DNA from: Rostrohypoxylon terebratum
Lineage: Eukaryota > Ascomycota > Sordariomycetes > Xylariales > Hypoxylaceae
DNA: 64,000 nucleotides
Assembly: GCA_022497145.1 (NCBI GenBank)
Contig: MU385882.1
Coordinates: forward strand, 124,001 to 188,000
Direction: 5' to 3'
Below are positions 24,140-36,031 of the stretch, piece by piece. Below the pieces are notes generated by a model, which saw only the letters and a program-made list of their open reading frames with translations, ran no database searches and had not been told where the DNA came from. The position numbers and the translations under genes are program-made. Every line of letters starts with the position of its first letter. Position 1 is the first letter of the stretch.

Positions 24140-24672
24140 CTATCTGGGAGCTCGTGGGACCCCAAACCCGCCGTTTCGCCGTAGTCTCCGTAGCAGATGT
24201 TGCTCGTCAGGGGCTGTAGATAAAATAATCAATTTTCCCATTCTTAAGTAGAGAAAGACCGCAAGGTAGACTTACAAGGAATCTCAGCAGCGACGCTTTG
24301 GTCGTAAGCAATGATTTGGGTTGTCATCATCGACTCAGCGATAACTGCCGCAGCGCCATCAGGGGACCCATAATCCATACGGATAGCGCTCACCTGAAGA
24401 CAATAGGTGCCGGCATAGCTCACAATGAGGTCGGGAAACACAAAGTATTCTGTCGATCTGTTGCTTCGGGAGGAAGATCTGTCGTCTAGACCTCGCCCGG
24501 ACATCGTCAAGGTGCCGTATAGTTGATCCTCGAGGACCCTTCCGTATGGGTCGATGAGGACAATTTGGACGAAGTCGTATGCATCGTCGCTCTGGGAGCT
24601 AACGACAAGTGGCGGGTATAGTACCGCGCCTGCTTGTACTTGTGTTGGCGGCTGTACCTCGACCGCGAGCAT
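24140..24672 (-). CDS. Small velvet-domain protein
   Basis: Two exons, 24672-24276 and 24213-24140, are joined over a 62-bp intron (GTAAGT...ACAG) and give 156 aa. Nearly the whole protein is one velvet-like domain. It opens with VEVQPPTQVQAG and YPPLVV, passes through FVQIVLIDPYGR and L.GTL, then the hallmark YFVFPDL.V...GTY.L, and ends SPDEQHLLRRLR. The splice is needed to obtain that last conserved block. Velvet proteins (VeA, VelB, VosA, VelC) are fungal regulators with an NF-kappaB-like DNA-binding fold controlling development and secondary metabolism. This copy lacks the long C-terminal tail, the PEST region and the typical RACG motif near the N-terminus of the classical members, so it belongs to a compact, divergent group. 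Function within the group is unknown. Confidence 0.75.
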
Positions 24673-25679
24673 GGCTGTGGTATTACTGTTCCTAATAGAA
24701 CTGACTGTAGAAACTCCAAGATGATTCTCTGGTGAGCACGTCGTTTCTGGTCATATTGCTCGAATCTTCGGGGGTTTATAAAATATATCTGAGTGACACT
24801 GGCCGAGCCTCAGGAGCCCCAAGACCCTTGGCGAAGCTTTACTTATGGCGAGACAAATTAGAAAAAGCGGATGGATCATTTCAAGCTCGAATGTCTACGG
24901 ATACTTCCGCGGTGTCTGAGCATTTGTGATTTGTTACGTGTCAAGGAATCATGAGACTTATGACAGACTATAGATCTAGGGTTCCGTTTCTAGAACACGA
25001 TTCAGATACTTTTGGCATGCTCTAGCTCCCGAGGTATCTATATTTGCTTGTAGCTCGAGACTCCAGACCCATAATGCACATCTATCAATAGGTGATCGTT
25101 TATTATATGTTGTGAATGGGAAGTTGGAAGTTCAGCAGTAAGATCGTGGTGTTCGTGATTAAGGGATGAATACCTAGTAGGTACCTCAGACCAGACCCTA
25201 TTTCCACTAACTTGAAATCGCCGTTCACATCTTTAAAATTCTTCTTCCGGGTATGGACCTAGTAAACATTCGTCACCGAGCATGTCACTGTCACTAAGAT
25301 GTACGATATATTAGAGGCACCAGCCACGTGCAGTATTCGCCCAAGGCTGTGGGTGGCCCACGAAGTACTAGGTAGGTACTAAGATGGTGTAAGGCCAATA
25401 AAAAATTTGTATCAGTAATCAAATAGAATGTAAGGACAAAATGTGTGAAACAAGAAGAGGCTCTACCTATTAGAACTTCTGTCTTCTAAAGTACATCGAT
25501 ATTTGAGAAACGTAGGATGAATCTTTCTCAAGGTGGGAATACCAACGAGCACATCGACAGGGGTCCTCAAGGCACGATCTACAGGCCGATGACGAGTAGT
25601 GCAAGGGGTACCAGACTCCTGGAATTTCCAATCTATGCGATGGACCCTCGTTTCTTTTCCCCTACCTAGATCTCACACG

Positions 25680-25701
25680 CATAGATCTATCAAGATCTAT
25701 G
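25680..25701. repeat. Perfect inverted repeat, 9-bp arms, 4-nt loop
   Basis: CATAGATCT and AGATCTATG flank ATCA. It could form a short hairpin. No gene end lies close enough to call it a terminator. Confidence 0.6.
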
Positions 25702-27140
25702 TGATCACAGGCAGCTAATGCGATCCTATCTGAATTGTCAATCTAAGCGTGATAAGTTGACGAACTTGTGTACCTACGCAATTCATTGCGAATCGGCGCG
25801 AAGTGACCAACATAGTGAATGGACAGACGACGGAAGCCTGCTCACGAAATAGTGAGTAATATAATACGCGATTTTAACAGGCTGCGAATTTATGACCATC
25901 CCACGAGATTGTCGGGTCTGATTGCAAGTAGGTGAATCGTAGGATCCTGTATGGTGTTCATTTCGCTAGGGATGAGATCTGCCCCATACTGAGTCAACAG
26001 TTGGCGGATGCATGGTACCTATTAGGTACCTAGCGGATATGCTGAGTTACACTGGCATCTGGTTTTGGATAGGTGAGGGCTTAGACATATTACGGCTTTT
26101 CCTGCAAGGCCCTATGAGATTTTAGTAAATGCAATACATGGTCGCGCGACCGATTCACGATCATCCAAGGATGTCTAGTCACCTATAGGAACAGATACTG
26201 GGGCTCACCTTGGTATCTCGAAAGAGAAGAGACTTGAAACAAGTCACAGCAATTTCATAGCTAAAATTTTTCAAGTCATAGCTCAAGAAGATACCGAGGT
26301 AATTATCAAGTTATCAAGTTGATATATGACCGGATTTACGCCCACCCGAACAACCCCATGGGATATAATATGTATAATATGGGCAATATAATGAGCAAAA
26401 AGCATAGATAGATACATACTTACTAGATGTCTGGTAGGTATTATTGAAGGGCAACCATCTACAAATCCGCTCGACCTTGGCTTGAGCAGCTCCGGTTATG
26501 CATTAGCGCCTTTTGCTTCTGAAACGAGGCAGCGCAGCGGTGGACTCTGGGCCAATGGAAAGATTCCGGGGTTTTATTGAGGCTGTCGATTGCCGATCGA
26601 TCTACAATCTCCAGAGATCTTGCATAACAGTAGCCAGACATCCAGGGTAGTCTAAGATAGGGCTGACTCTAAATGTCCAGATGCGGTTATATTCCGCCTA
26701 TTCGAGAACGAGCAGGTCCGTTGTGAGGTAAGGCTAATACAGGATTTAATATACGAGGAGTGAATTCTTCAGCTATAATCGCCTCATCATCTCCCCCATT
26801 ATACAGGCGCCAGGCGGATGAGATCCGGGATCCATTTCGTTTCATCGTGGCGGATCTAGAAGATAATATCCATTGTGATTATTGTAAACCTGGACGAATT
26901 TTTCAAAAACGAAATCTAAGACCACGGCCCCTGCAAGAGACGGTCTAGGGTAAAGGGGGATGGCCGCATTGGTGGCGCAAAACCCGGGTGTTATCTCGGC
27001 CACCTCCCCGGAAAATTCTCTACATAGTATGTCTTGCGTATGGATTAAATAGTATTTGGAATAGGTTATTTATAGTGATATGTTAACTATAGTTTAGTCT
27101 ATGACTGCTATATTTTACTGTTGAGCTCAGCGTTACCTAG

Positions 27141-27164
27141 TACCTAGGACCTAGGTCCTAGGTA
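27141..27164. repeat. 24-bp perfect palindrome built of CCTAGG units
   Basis: The sequence equals its own reverse complement over 24 bases and is made of three overlapping CCTAGG cores. It is followed at 27171-27190 by a direct repeat of TATTTAATGA (x2). Its first 16 bases recur, same orientation, at 31170-31185. It lies about 165 bases beyond the 3' end of the broken DUF7580-type gene. Confidence 0.85.
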
Positions 27165-27327
27165 GCTAGCTATTTAATGATATTTAATGAATGACTTCTA
27201 CCAATCACATGAAGGCGGATACCTGCCCCTTTTCCCAGCCACTCGCGTTATTTTCTTCCGTTGCTTGCCTGAAAACCAACTGTATCCATCAGATACACAG
27301 GAGCTGTTCGAAGCGAACATGAGGCAA

Positions 27328-29087
27328 TTATTTTACAGGATTTCTTCTCCAGGCTTTGAAAAATTGCTGAATGGGTATCCCAAACCCCTGCCACACTGCA
27401 CGAATGAATGTCTAGCTTCCTAAGTCTGGCGCAGGTTCAAACGAGCAAAGTATGCAGCGGCGATTGATACAGCGGCGATTGGCATCAGCAATCGCAAATC
27501 CATGTTCTCTTTCCGCTTTCTCCTGCCATTTCATCGCGGCACAAAGATCGGTATATTCATTGGGCTGGCCTCGATCGTCGAGAAAATAAGACCGAAATTC
27601 CTGGCGTCCTATTACGTCGCCAAAGAGGAGTTTTAGCAACAAAACTCCCAGGACGAACATGCAATTTTTGGCCGTGTTGGCTTTCAATGAAGGCCGTTTG
27701 TTGACCAGAGTTGCCCTGAATGATTCATGTGAATTATACGGCTGTAGATTGTATGGATCTGGATTCGTCGCGTGAAGGATAATTCGCGATTTCTTTAAAA
27801 CCGTCGGTATCCATGGCAGCGACCCGAGAGAAAGCAAGGTGTAGAGTATTGTCAAAGCCATGTCTAGGCGTTTATCTCGACTGTACGTCAAATTAATAAG
27901 ATCATCGAGTACTTTCAGCTTTCCGTCACACAACTCTCTTTGCTCTATGGAGTCTATATGGAGAAGAACACGGCTAGTCTCATCCGGAGTCCTCAAGCAT
28001 CCAATATACGGGTTGTTAGTTTTTCTCCCTAGAAGTGAGCAAATGTTGGTTATTTGGACTGCTTGTTTTGGCATGCGCGTAGCTGGTGGCGGACCTTTCT
28101 CATCTTTCGCAAACCTTACTCGACGATTATGCGAGGCGCTTGGATTAATATCTCTATTCCTGTATTAGCAATGTTTTTTTTTGGTATCAAGTGAGGCTAA
28201 AATACCGATGTCAGAAGTTTCGCTTCCGGATTCCGAGTGATGAATTTCTTGATGCTCCTTGATTTCATCTCATTTCTTAACTTAAAATCATATCTAGGAA
28301 GCAACATTTCAGCGTCTCTTTGATCATGCGGTTCATGTCATGTTCTACTTTGAAACGCGCATGTTCAGTGTTCTTGGTAAAAAGTAATTCGATTTTGGCG
28401 TTACATGTTAAATCCTCATTTTGTGAAACAGCTCTACCAAATGGATGACCTCTGACACAACTGCAAGGCAATTCCTGATGAAAGTAATCGTATATGCGAC
28501 CAACTTGAGCTTGTACGATGCCGTAGGGTCCTGGAGATAGGTCGGGAGATGAAGGCGGAGGACTTTTCTTATGGGTGATTCTTGAATCTCGGTCAAGAAA
28601 ATGGAAAATGGAATTGTTTTTTCTCCAATCTCCCTCAATAACTTTTGTCTACGTTTCGAAAAGCTTCTCTGGGGTCTAAACATCTCTCCTTCAAGATTCT
28701 TTTCGTCGGTAAGATCAACCTTTGAAGACAAGGTTAATAATTCAACAACCAGCCATCAATAAGTGCCACATATATATAGGTAGATATTGATGAGAAGTAG
28801 GCCTTGACGTTCCTCCAGTGCGATGCGCAACTTAGTCAACTTGCCCATAAACCAATTGTAATATTTGTCCTGGATACACTGTCGTAACTTCGTTTCGTTT
28901 GGATATCAGATCGATGCCACATCTCGCGACATTCGCCATCCTGTAAGCTATTTCTTTCATCTTCAGAAATGTCTAAAGGGTCAAGAAGAATTTCAAGGCA
29001 TTGTGAAAAAGAGATATGTTGTCTTTCAATGGGCAAGACAAAATCGTTGAATGCTGTTTCAAAGTACCGCCAGACTTCTAAGCCCAC
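27328..29087 (-). pseudogene. Broken DUF7580-type gene (fungal, prion/HET-associated family)
   Basis: The minus strand carries, in order, most of a DUF7580-type protein but in several frames. An N-terminal part (about 29087-28870, with YFETAFNDFVLP and EILLDPL) changes frame near 28880 to continue as IQDKYYNWFMGKL. A middle part (28731-28510) changes frame near 28515 to reach LPCSCVRGHPFG. After a likely intron (about 28206-28165) a C-terminal part (28150-27412) carries RRVRFA, ITNICSLL, LPWIP and FVLGVLLLKLLFG ... GQPNEYTDL. An in-frame TAG at 27414-27412 interrupts the end, which continues readably (TFIRAVWQGFGIP) to a stop at 27330-27328. A 15-bp in-frame tandem duplication (27452-27481) also disturbs the RRCI block. 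The family assignment is from memory of its pattern. An undetected extra intron could explain one frame change, but not the late TAG. Confidence 0.62.
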
Positions 29088-29904
29088 AAAGCTGTGGTGA
29101 AGGTCCCTGGCTGTCTTATAGAGGATCGGATCAGATACACTGCCAAAATAATTCCGGCTACTTCAAAACCTGACGTGATGGGACGATGTTAAGTTACGTA
29201 CCAACGCTGACCACCTAAATTTCCAGCAGAAAAGTAGGTAGTTACTGGACGAGGGGTTCCAGCTTCAGCATAAAAAGAATTATGTGACGTATTTGGGTTA
29301 CCTTTTGATTAGAGTGTCACGCAATCCAACCAGCCAACCACCCTACGACAAGTTGTCCATCACATCGTATGGGAAAACGTCGCTGAGAGGGGCTATAACC
29401 TTCTAGAATTGTAAGTTATCTCGTCTTGAATAGTGATACCGACATCACTTCCAAATTCGATTGACAGTGTTCAAACATCCGGAATAGTACGATATATCAC
29501 CCACTCAGGCTCATCTATCTCTAAACTAAAAACTGCTGCTGCCTCATATGACAGATACGATACTCGAACAACTAATACCGGCAATATATCCTCTCCTACA
29601 CTGCGCTGCGAGACTTTATTCGGATCATTGATATCCTCTATTATAGAGCTCAAAATCGTGACCATGTATTATACTCCTTCAGGACGAACAGGGAAGGTTT
29701 AGAATTTGGATTTCGAACCTTGGCGCCTTACAGAATTCTATTTCCCCAAAGTCCCTCTATCACCGGCTTAGGAGTGCCGACAGAATTAGATCAAGTGTTT
29801 TGAAAGGCCTGCTAATTTTTCGCTCGCAATCCTGATTCGAAGATTACGGCCCAGCGGGCGGCTATTACCTGATTTGAGTACTTCAATATGAATTAGTGAA
29901 ATAG
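29088..29904. other. Spacer between two divergent gene remnants
   Basis: The stretch separates the minus-strand DUF7580 remnant from the plus-strand C2H2-like remnant. A plus-strand frame at 29433-29702 (LFGSLISSIIELK) could be a decayed N-terminal piece of the latter, but the resemblance is too weak to annotate. Confidence 0.4.
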
Positions 29905-30614
29905 CAGCTCGGCCAATATCACTTATGTTCATGACAAGTTCCCTAAGGTCAAAGAGTCGCCATGGCTAGCACAGCGACTTGAGAATGCGATATCGCTAAG
30001 GAGAAACATTAATTACCAGATATAGACGAGACCACCGACAGAAGTTGTCAGCAAATGATGTGATATCTGAGGAAGATTCGGCAGACGAGAGGAATACGAT
30101 TGCGACCATCTATATAGAAGATAGCGACGACGACGAATCAAACATCGAGAAACAATCCATATTCACTTCGCCAACCTCGTTTCTGTCTAATGATGGAGGA
30201 ATTGAACGGTTTCAAACTGGACGGTGTACAATTACGGTATGGGGAGCCATTCAAATGTCCATACTGTCGTACAGTGGCTAATTATTTTCTGATCTCCGGC
30301 TTTACATTTAGGTGGTTGAAGAGTATTTAGCTGATCTCTTCAAAACTCGTCATGAATGGGCTGAACATGAAGCTGCATCTCATCGGAGGCAATGCCAATG
30401 TAACCTTTGCCGGGCCTTAAAATATGTGAGCAAGAATGAGGAGTTTTCTAATCATATCAGATCCAAACATTCTGCCAAAGTTACTGATCACCAATTGCCA
30501 CTATTGGTGAGAGTATCCATATGGGAGAGGCGTGCTCCAATGGAGGTCACCTCTAGATTCGTGCCCACTGCCCACTGCCCACTGTGCGCTGATTGGAAAT
30601 TCGATACAGCATAA
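29905..30614 (+). pseudogene. Remnant of an uncharacterised fungal C2H2-like protein
   Basis: Scattered over two frames are the landmarks of a large fungal family that I recognise by pattern. They are HDKFPKVKES...WLAQRLENAISLRRN (29920-30017), then after a frame change near 30018-30021 YRRDHRQKLS, then GEPFKCPYCRTV (30235-30275), then RHEWAEHEAASHRRQCQCNLC (about 30340-30410), FSNHIRSKHS and finally CPLCADW (30580). In intact members a zinc-finger block (RHVF.DL.PY.C) stands between the CPYC and RHEW blocks; here it is missing and a TAG follows WLKSI. Stops (TAG TGA near 29892) precede the first block. Function of intact members is unknown; they often accompany ankyrin, NACHT or HET genes. 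Either a pseudogene, or less likely a gene with several tiny introns. Confidence 0.55.
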
Positions 30615-31169
30615 AAACCGAGCTAATTGCTTCGTACGAAGTATACCCGGCAACTTTATAAACATATTGCTAGGCATATACAAAAGCTTGCACTGGCGTC
30701 AATACCGATAGCCATCGAAGGTCTAGAGTTTAGGCGTCTGTATGGGACTTGGTTTGGTCTAACGGGCCATCTTTTGAAGAATTAGTCGTTCGTGGGAAAG
30801 AATTGTGATATTTAAGGTGGCATAGAGCTCTTGACGCAAATGATCTGTTGAATTGGAACTAAAACTTCATGCAATGATGAGCGACATGAAGGAGATCCTT
30901 GCCGACGCTTACACTAGAGAAAGACACTAGATTTGCGACTTAAGTCTTAAGTACTAGCATTTCATCTGAGCTTCATGCGGCTTAGGTGGGAGGTAGGTAG
31001 TAGATAATAAGGAGGATTGGGTGAATTGGGGGACTAAAAAATTCTACCCCATGAAGTTGGGTACAGTTTGAAACGCTAGACAGGGCAGTGATACACCGCT
31101 CTGTTAATATAAAATTGTCTCAAGGTATAACCGTAGGTGCATTGAACCTTTAAAATAACCACTGCATCA

Positions 31170-31212
31170 TACCTAGGACCTAGGTTGGTATTGTACAGCA
31201 AGTACTGTACAA
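31170..31212. repeat. CCTAGG repeat unit plus 8-bp hairpin
   Basis: Positions 31170-31185 repeat the first 16 bases of the palindrome at 27141. Immediately after, TTGTACAG (31191-31198) and CTGTACAA (31205-31212) form perfect inverted arms around a 6-nt loop. Confidence 0.7.
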
Positions 31213-32418
31213 CAGGTACAACATGATGCCTAACCGCATTGAACGACTCCTTTAGGAGCGGCAGCACCAAGTGGGTTGACGGAAGTAGTGCTTTGACTCA
31301 CGTCTAAGTCGTTTATGTGATAGTTTAGGGGGTGAAGAGAAGAGATGGAGCTGAAAGATGAAAGGTGAAAAAAGTGAAATATTGGGTGATATCCAAATAG
31401 GTATAGTAGTAGAAGTCTAAATGATTGAAATGATGGAAGGTTTCGGTAACGGATGAACGACATCTTTTTTTCTGTGTCTGTGTCTAATAATAGCCGAAAG
31501 ATACTAGTATTAAATAATTGTGGGATAAACGTGGTCCTAACCTTAAGTAAACAAATAAGTACATGTCGTAGATAGCAGGCAGACATAGAATTGCAAAGTA
31601 TACCCCGAAATACACGACGCATGTGGTGGGGCATCCGACCAATTACATCTGGGAAGCAACAAGACCAAACGGGGTGGCAGGGTTGTCAGGGTAGCGGGCA
31701 CGAACACACGTCCCGCGCTAATCCCTAGATAGATTAGTGTGCTGTTGTTTGAAGGGGGGAGTCACCTGAAGAATGTTGACACTGCAAGGAAAAGAGGGAA
31801 AGCGCTATTACACTGTAGCAGTGTAGCAGTAGCAGTTTACTAGGAGTTCCAAGGTTTACTAGCAATTTACTAGTAGCAGGTAGGTACAATACAACGATTC
31901 CCATCTCGATTCTCGACTCTCCCCAGTTCATCGTCGATAACCCGAGTTCGTCTCTTCGCCAACTACGACACCACGACAGACGACAAGACGGCGCATGGTA
32001 AGTTCAACGACAAACTCGACATACAAACGACGACGACGACGACCTACTGCGACACCGAACCTTGACAACTTGACGATTCCTTCCATTCTCTCCCACCTTT
32101 TTAACACCTTTTTGCGACCCCATTACGCCACACAAATACACGATTCCTCACGCACTCCAACAGAGGAATACATACATGCATGTGAGTTGTTCGTGTCGAT
32201 GTGTGTGCGCACCCTGTGGACTTTCGCAAAAAGAGATGCGACAAACAAAAGATGATGGAATAAATGGACAATAGACAATACTAATCATCATTTCAGAAGA
32301 AAGGATATCTTTCTTAGTTCTTCACTGTCTTCACCATCACTTCGCATTCACGACTGTTATTTGTTCACTGTATTGATTTAATTTTTACGACACACATACA
32401 AAATATAAAACACCACAC

Positions 32419-32450
32419 GCACACACGCACACACGCACACACGCACCCAC
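32419..32450. repeat. Octamer repeat GCACACAC, four copies
   Basis: Three perfect copies and one variant (GCACCCAC) lie in the predicted 5' UTR of nudE, 230 bases before the start codon. Confidence 0.85.
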
Positions 32451-32678
32451 GCACGCCTGCAACACTGTCTCTTTTGTTACTTTTTACGACATCCGATTCT
32501 ACCCAGCTCTAAAACGACGACACGACCTAAAGAAGCGTCGCATACTAGTTCACCACGTTAAAACACCACCAGAACCGAATATCCGGGACAACCCCTTCAC
32601 CGCCAATGCGACAACAATACTTCTAGGCGAGTTCGATTTGCGCACACAGCACATTTCAAAATTCAACAACAAACAAAC

Positions 32679-34539
32679 ATGGCTGAACCACCCTCTTCAC
32701 CACCTAACGAGTCTGCCACTCCCGAAGAGTCACTTGCCTGGTATAAGAGACAGTATGAATTGTTGGCCGACGAACTTGCCGATTTTCGTGAATCTAGTCA
32801 CGACCTAGAGGCCGAGCTCGAGAAGGATCTAGATGCTGCCGACAAGCGACAACGCGAACTTCTTCAAAGAGCCGAGGAACTCCAGTTTGAAGTTGACGAG
32901 TGGAAAGTAAGTATATATATATACCCATTCTAGAGTCACAAATATTTTTATTTTTATTTTCATTTTATTCTGTCCAAAAATTGTTTATATTAACCATTGT
33001 AACTAGGAAAAATGCAAGAAGGCGAAATCCGAGGCAAACACGGCGCAGAACGCTTTGGAGAAGGAGATTACGAATCTCCGAGACTCCAACCGTACCTTGC
33101 AGCTCAAGTTGCGCGACATAGAGGTGGCCAACGATGATTTCGAGCGGCAAGCACGGAACACAACGTCATCTCTCGAAGATCTCGAATCGAAATACAATGT
33201 CGCTATCGAGAGAACCGTCATGTTGGAAGAAGAGATAAAAATAGGCGAACAAGAACGAGAAACACTACGTATTGAGGCGCAAAGATTGCGAGAGGAGTTA
33301 TCAGATCTGAAGGTAGAGGCTGAGATCATGCAAGATAAGATCAAGAAAGCAGAGATCCGCCACCTATCTTCCATTTCTACAGATATCTCCATACCCGAAT
33401 CGCCCACATTCGGGGACTCGCCCCGCTCTTCTATGGCAAGCTCTCCTCTTGTTACCACGCCCCCCGACGACATGTCTTTGCCACCTTCGAACAAGGGAGC
33501 CCCTACTCTCAACGAACCTCCATCGCCGCCTATGTCAGATGCTTCCGCGCCTTTCCCAAGACCGAATTCCAAGCTGAAGACCCCTATACCCTCAGCCCAG
33601 AAGAGGTCCCGCCTTCCTTCCGCCGATCGCAGCATTACTCCCAAACCGAAGACCGCCACTACCAACACTATGCGCGTTCCAGGCATGCGGTCCGCTACTA
33701 CTAGCCATAGCGGTACGGCGCGCACACTTGCACCCAAATATACCACTACGGGCCGTTCAGCTTCGAACAGACTCCCAGCTTCAGCCTCTCTCACTCACGT
33801 GCGGACTCTCACGGCTCAAATGCAACGATTAGAGGCTCGCGTTCAGTCAGCGCGGTCTAAGCTACCCGCTCCCGTCAACACCCCGCCACGCGCATCTCCC
33901 AGAACGTCGGCAGTTGGCACAGGTCAGGTGCCTTCCACGGTTACGATGCGTTCGCGGAAGCGCACTATCGGTTCTACGAGTTCCTCTTTGGCAGACGAAA
34001 CTCCGACTCAGGCCACAACGACCAGGCACGTGTCCAGACTGAGCACTTCTGGTGTATCGAGGCTATCCTTCGGCCCGCTGCCGAATCGGACCAACCACTA
34101 TGATCCAGATAGCTCTTCTGTCAGCATATCACGGCCTAGTAGCCGCGCTAGCGTGTCGAGCTATGCTAGACCCGAGAGGCCACCCAGCCGTACCGAGATT
34201 CCTCGTCCTATATCCCGCACGAGCTTTTCGGGCGCGAGAACACCTTTGGGAATAAGACCGAGAAGCTCTTTTAGTGGAAGTTTACACAGTCACTCTCAGA
34301 GCATTAGCCGTATCGACCCGGATGAGTTCGACGAGCGCTTCGAAGAGCGCACACCAAGTCGCCGGGGCACCTATAGCAAGTTTGACGGTGATGGGTCGTC
34401 TAGTAGCATACCTATGCCTCGTCGACAGAGCGGCGGGATGCACTCGACTCGCAGAACTAGTGGTGGCAGTATAAGTGTATCAAACGACGCTCCTATCGGC
34501 AGACCGAGGAAGTTAAGCGATCTCGGAGAGACTTACTAG
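32679..34539 (+). CDS. nudE: Nuclear distribution protein NudE / RO-11 homologue
   Basis: Two exons, 32679-32906 and 33007-34539, are split by a 100-bp intron (GTAAGT...CTAG, phase 0) and give 586 aa. Residues about 15-190 form a long charged coiled coil, including ESLAWYKRQYELLADELADF, EEKCKKAKSEANTAQNALEKEI and ATL-like heptads through KIKKAE. This is the NudE/Ndel1 signature, which binds Lis1/NudF and dynein. The rest is Ser/Pro/Arg-rich and poorly ordered, with many SP/TP and RxxS sites, as in fungal NudE proteins. Role: cytoplasmic dynein regulation and nuclear migration in hyphae. ATG follows an A-rich leader (AACAAACATGG), a good fungal start context. Antisense open frames over this gene are by-products of its composition. 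Confidence 0.9.
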
Positions 34540-35855
34540 TCTCTTCCACGACCTTTTTCTCTTCTCTTCTCCTGTGCCCTACGGAAGCGCTGCATACCAA
34601 TAGTACTATCGAATAAGGTGCAGGAGGTTCTAGCATTATACCCTCGTCAAGGCGTTGAGCCGAGGCGTCACGAGTTACGGACGAACTTGCATATCGATTA
34701 TTCACCGGCAAACGTGCCGGCTTTCTCATCTCATTACAGGCGAAGGGGTGTTTTTTCGGCCGGGTAGTGCGTGGGCAAAGCATTTCCTCCCTCGGTAGGC
34801 CTGGCAGGATGAATTGACGGTGCTTTATTTTTTTCTCCTCTTTTTCTCCATATTTCGAGGCGAGGCGGGGGCGGGGGAGGCGTTCACGGTAGACCCGGAC
34901 TCGGGCGGCATTACAGACTGAATGTTGACCTTTCTTCTCCAACCCGCCTTCTCACACATATCGGACATACCCCCGGCGGTCGAATGGTTTTTATTTCTCC
35001 AAGGTTGATGACGACTCATTTTTTTTCTTTCTCTTTTTTGAAACCTTTTACTTGAAACCGTGTGTGTGTGTGTATTCAAGTGTGTGTCTGTAATGGAATG
35101 GAACTATTAAATCCCCCCCTTGTACATACGCGTGCGGGAAACTGAGATGATACGACGGGGTCGGGGAGGGTCTTCAAGGACCCCCTCCCTTTTTTGGAGG
35201 GAGAATCGCAGAGTTTAGATCGAAAGAGCGAATGGGAGAGTCGCGGATCTTGGTTCTGGGAATTGTAGTAGTACTAGTAATACGAGCCCAAACGGCGCTT
35301 ATTCTTTTCCCTTTGTTAAATCGAGAGATCATCTTATCGTCTTTCTCCGCATGTAAACGTGCCTGCGTACGTACGTAGGCGTGAGGTAGTCGTCGACCTC
35401 AGGTGGTGGTGTAGCGAGAGCGAGAGGAGAGAGAGGCTTGTAAGGTTAGTGTAGAATGCGCTTTGTAGGATTAGTAGGATTAGTAGACTTGGGAGTAGAT
35501 GGGATTCCTCCGTAGCTAGATCATCTAGGCTGGTACAATATACGTGATCGTCAAATATCATCCGCTCTCTTGAAGGTGAGTAATATGTTAAAAGTATATG
35601 GGACTATGAAGTAGTGAAGTGACGGTATCCCCAACTTGAGATACTTTCAAGGCTTCCGTTGGGTTTCTGTACCTAGGTATTTATATGTTTTTGTGAAGCT
35701 CGTCACCTAGATACGTGTATTGAAACACATCACCCGACTTGAGATCCGATATAGGACTGACCTGGGGAGTGTGCTACTCAACTGAAACTACCCGGCACTC
35801 CGGTATATGAGGGAAACTCTTGTCCTCCATGTCCCTAGACCCTGTGTTAGGCATG

Positions 35856-35885
35856 ACTCCTTCGTTAACCCACCAGTGAAGGAGT
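35856..35885. repeat. Inverted repeat, 8-bp arms
   Basis: ACTCCTTC (35856-35863) and GAAGGAGT (35878-35885) are perfect inverted arms around 14 bases. No gene association. Confidence 0.55.
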
Positions 35886-36031
35886 ATCACCTATAGACGA
35901 GACCAGGGATGAGTCTTCACAACGGAAAAACGAAAGTTGCTGTAAGGGTTTATTCGTGCTCAGCCACGGAGCCCTCATAGTAGGTGAATCTTATCTCAAC
36001 TTTAGACATCAATGTTAAGGATATCTCAATG

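Larger units (their letters stand above)
24673..27327. other. AT-rich intergenic stretch, no gene seen
   Basis: No open frame longer than about 65 codons has any recognisable feature. A 9-bp hairpin and a 24-bp palindrome are listed separately. The base composition is lower in GC than around the neighbouring genes and the stretch runs into the decayed gene island. Confidence 0.5.
30615..32678. other. Intergenic; right part is the probable nudE 5' leader
   Basis: No supported gene. The minus frame at 31230-31634 is Ser/Phe/Leu-rich low complexity. On the plus strand an ATG directly followed by a perfect donor (ATG at 31995, GTAAGT at 31998) suggests a transcribed leader with an intron before nudE. 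The leader is CA/AC-rich and contains an octamer repeat. Confidence 0.4.

Noticed and set aside
6612..24672. Secondary-metabolite gene cluster (FAD oxidase, SnoaL protein, transporter, velvet protein)
   Set aside because: No PKS, NRPS, terpene cyclase or prenyltransferase core is present and the spacing is wide; co-location alone is not enough.
27187..27423. 78-codon plus-strand frame
   Set aside because: It lies antisense to the C-terminal end of the DUF7580 remnant.
17120..29730. tRNA B-box-like TTCGAAA motifs near 17137 and 29713
   Set aside because: No T-stem pairing or matching A box at the required distance; no cloverleaf can be drawn.
33003..33794. 263-codon minus-strand frame over nudE
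   Set aside because: Antisense to the coiled-coil and Ser-rich exon of nudE; no independent motif.
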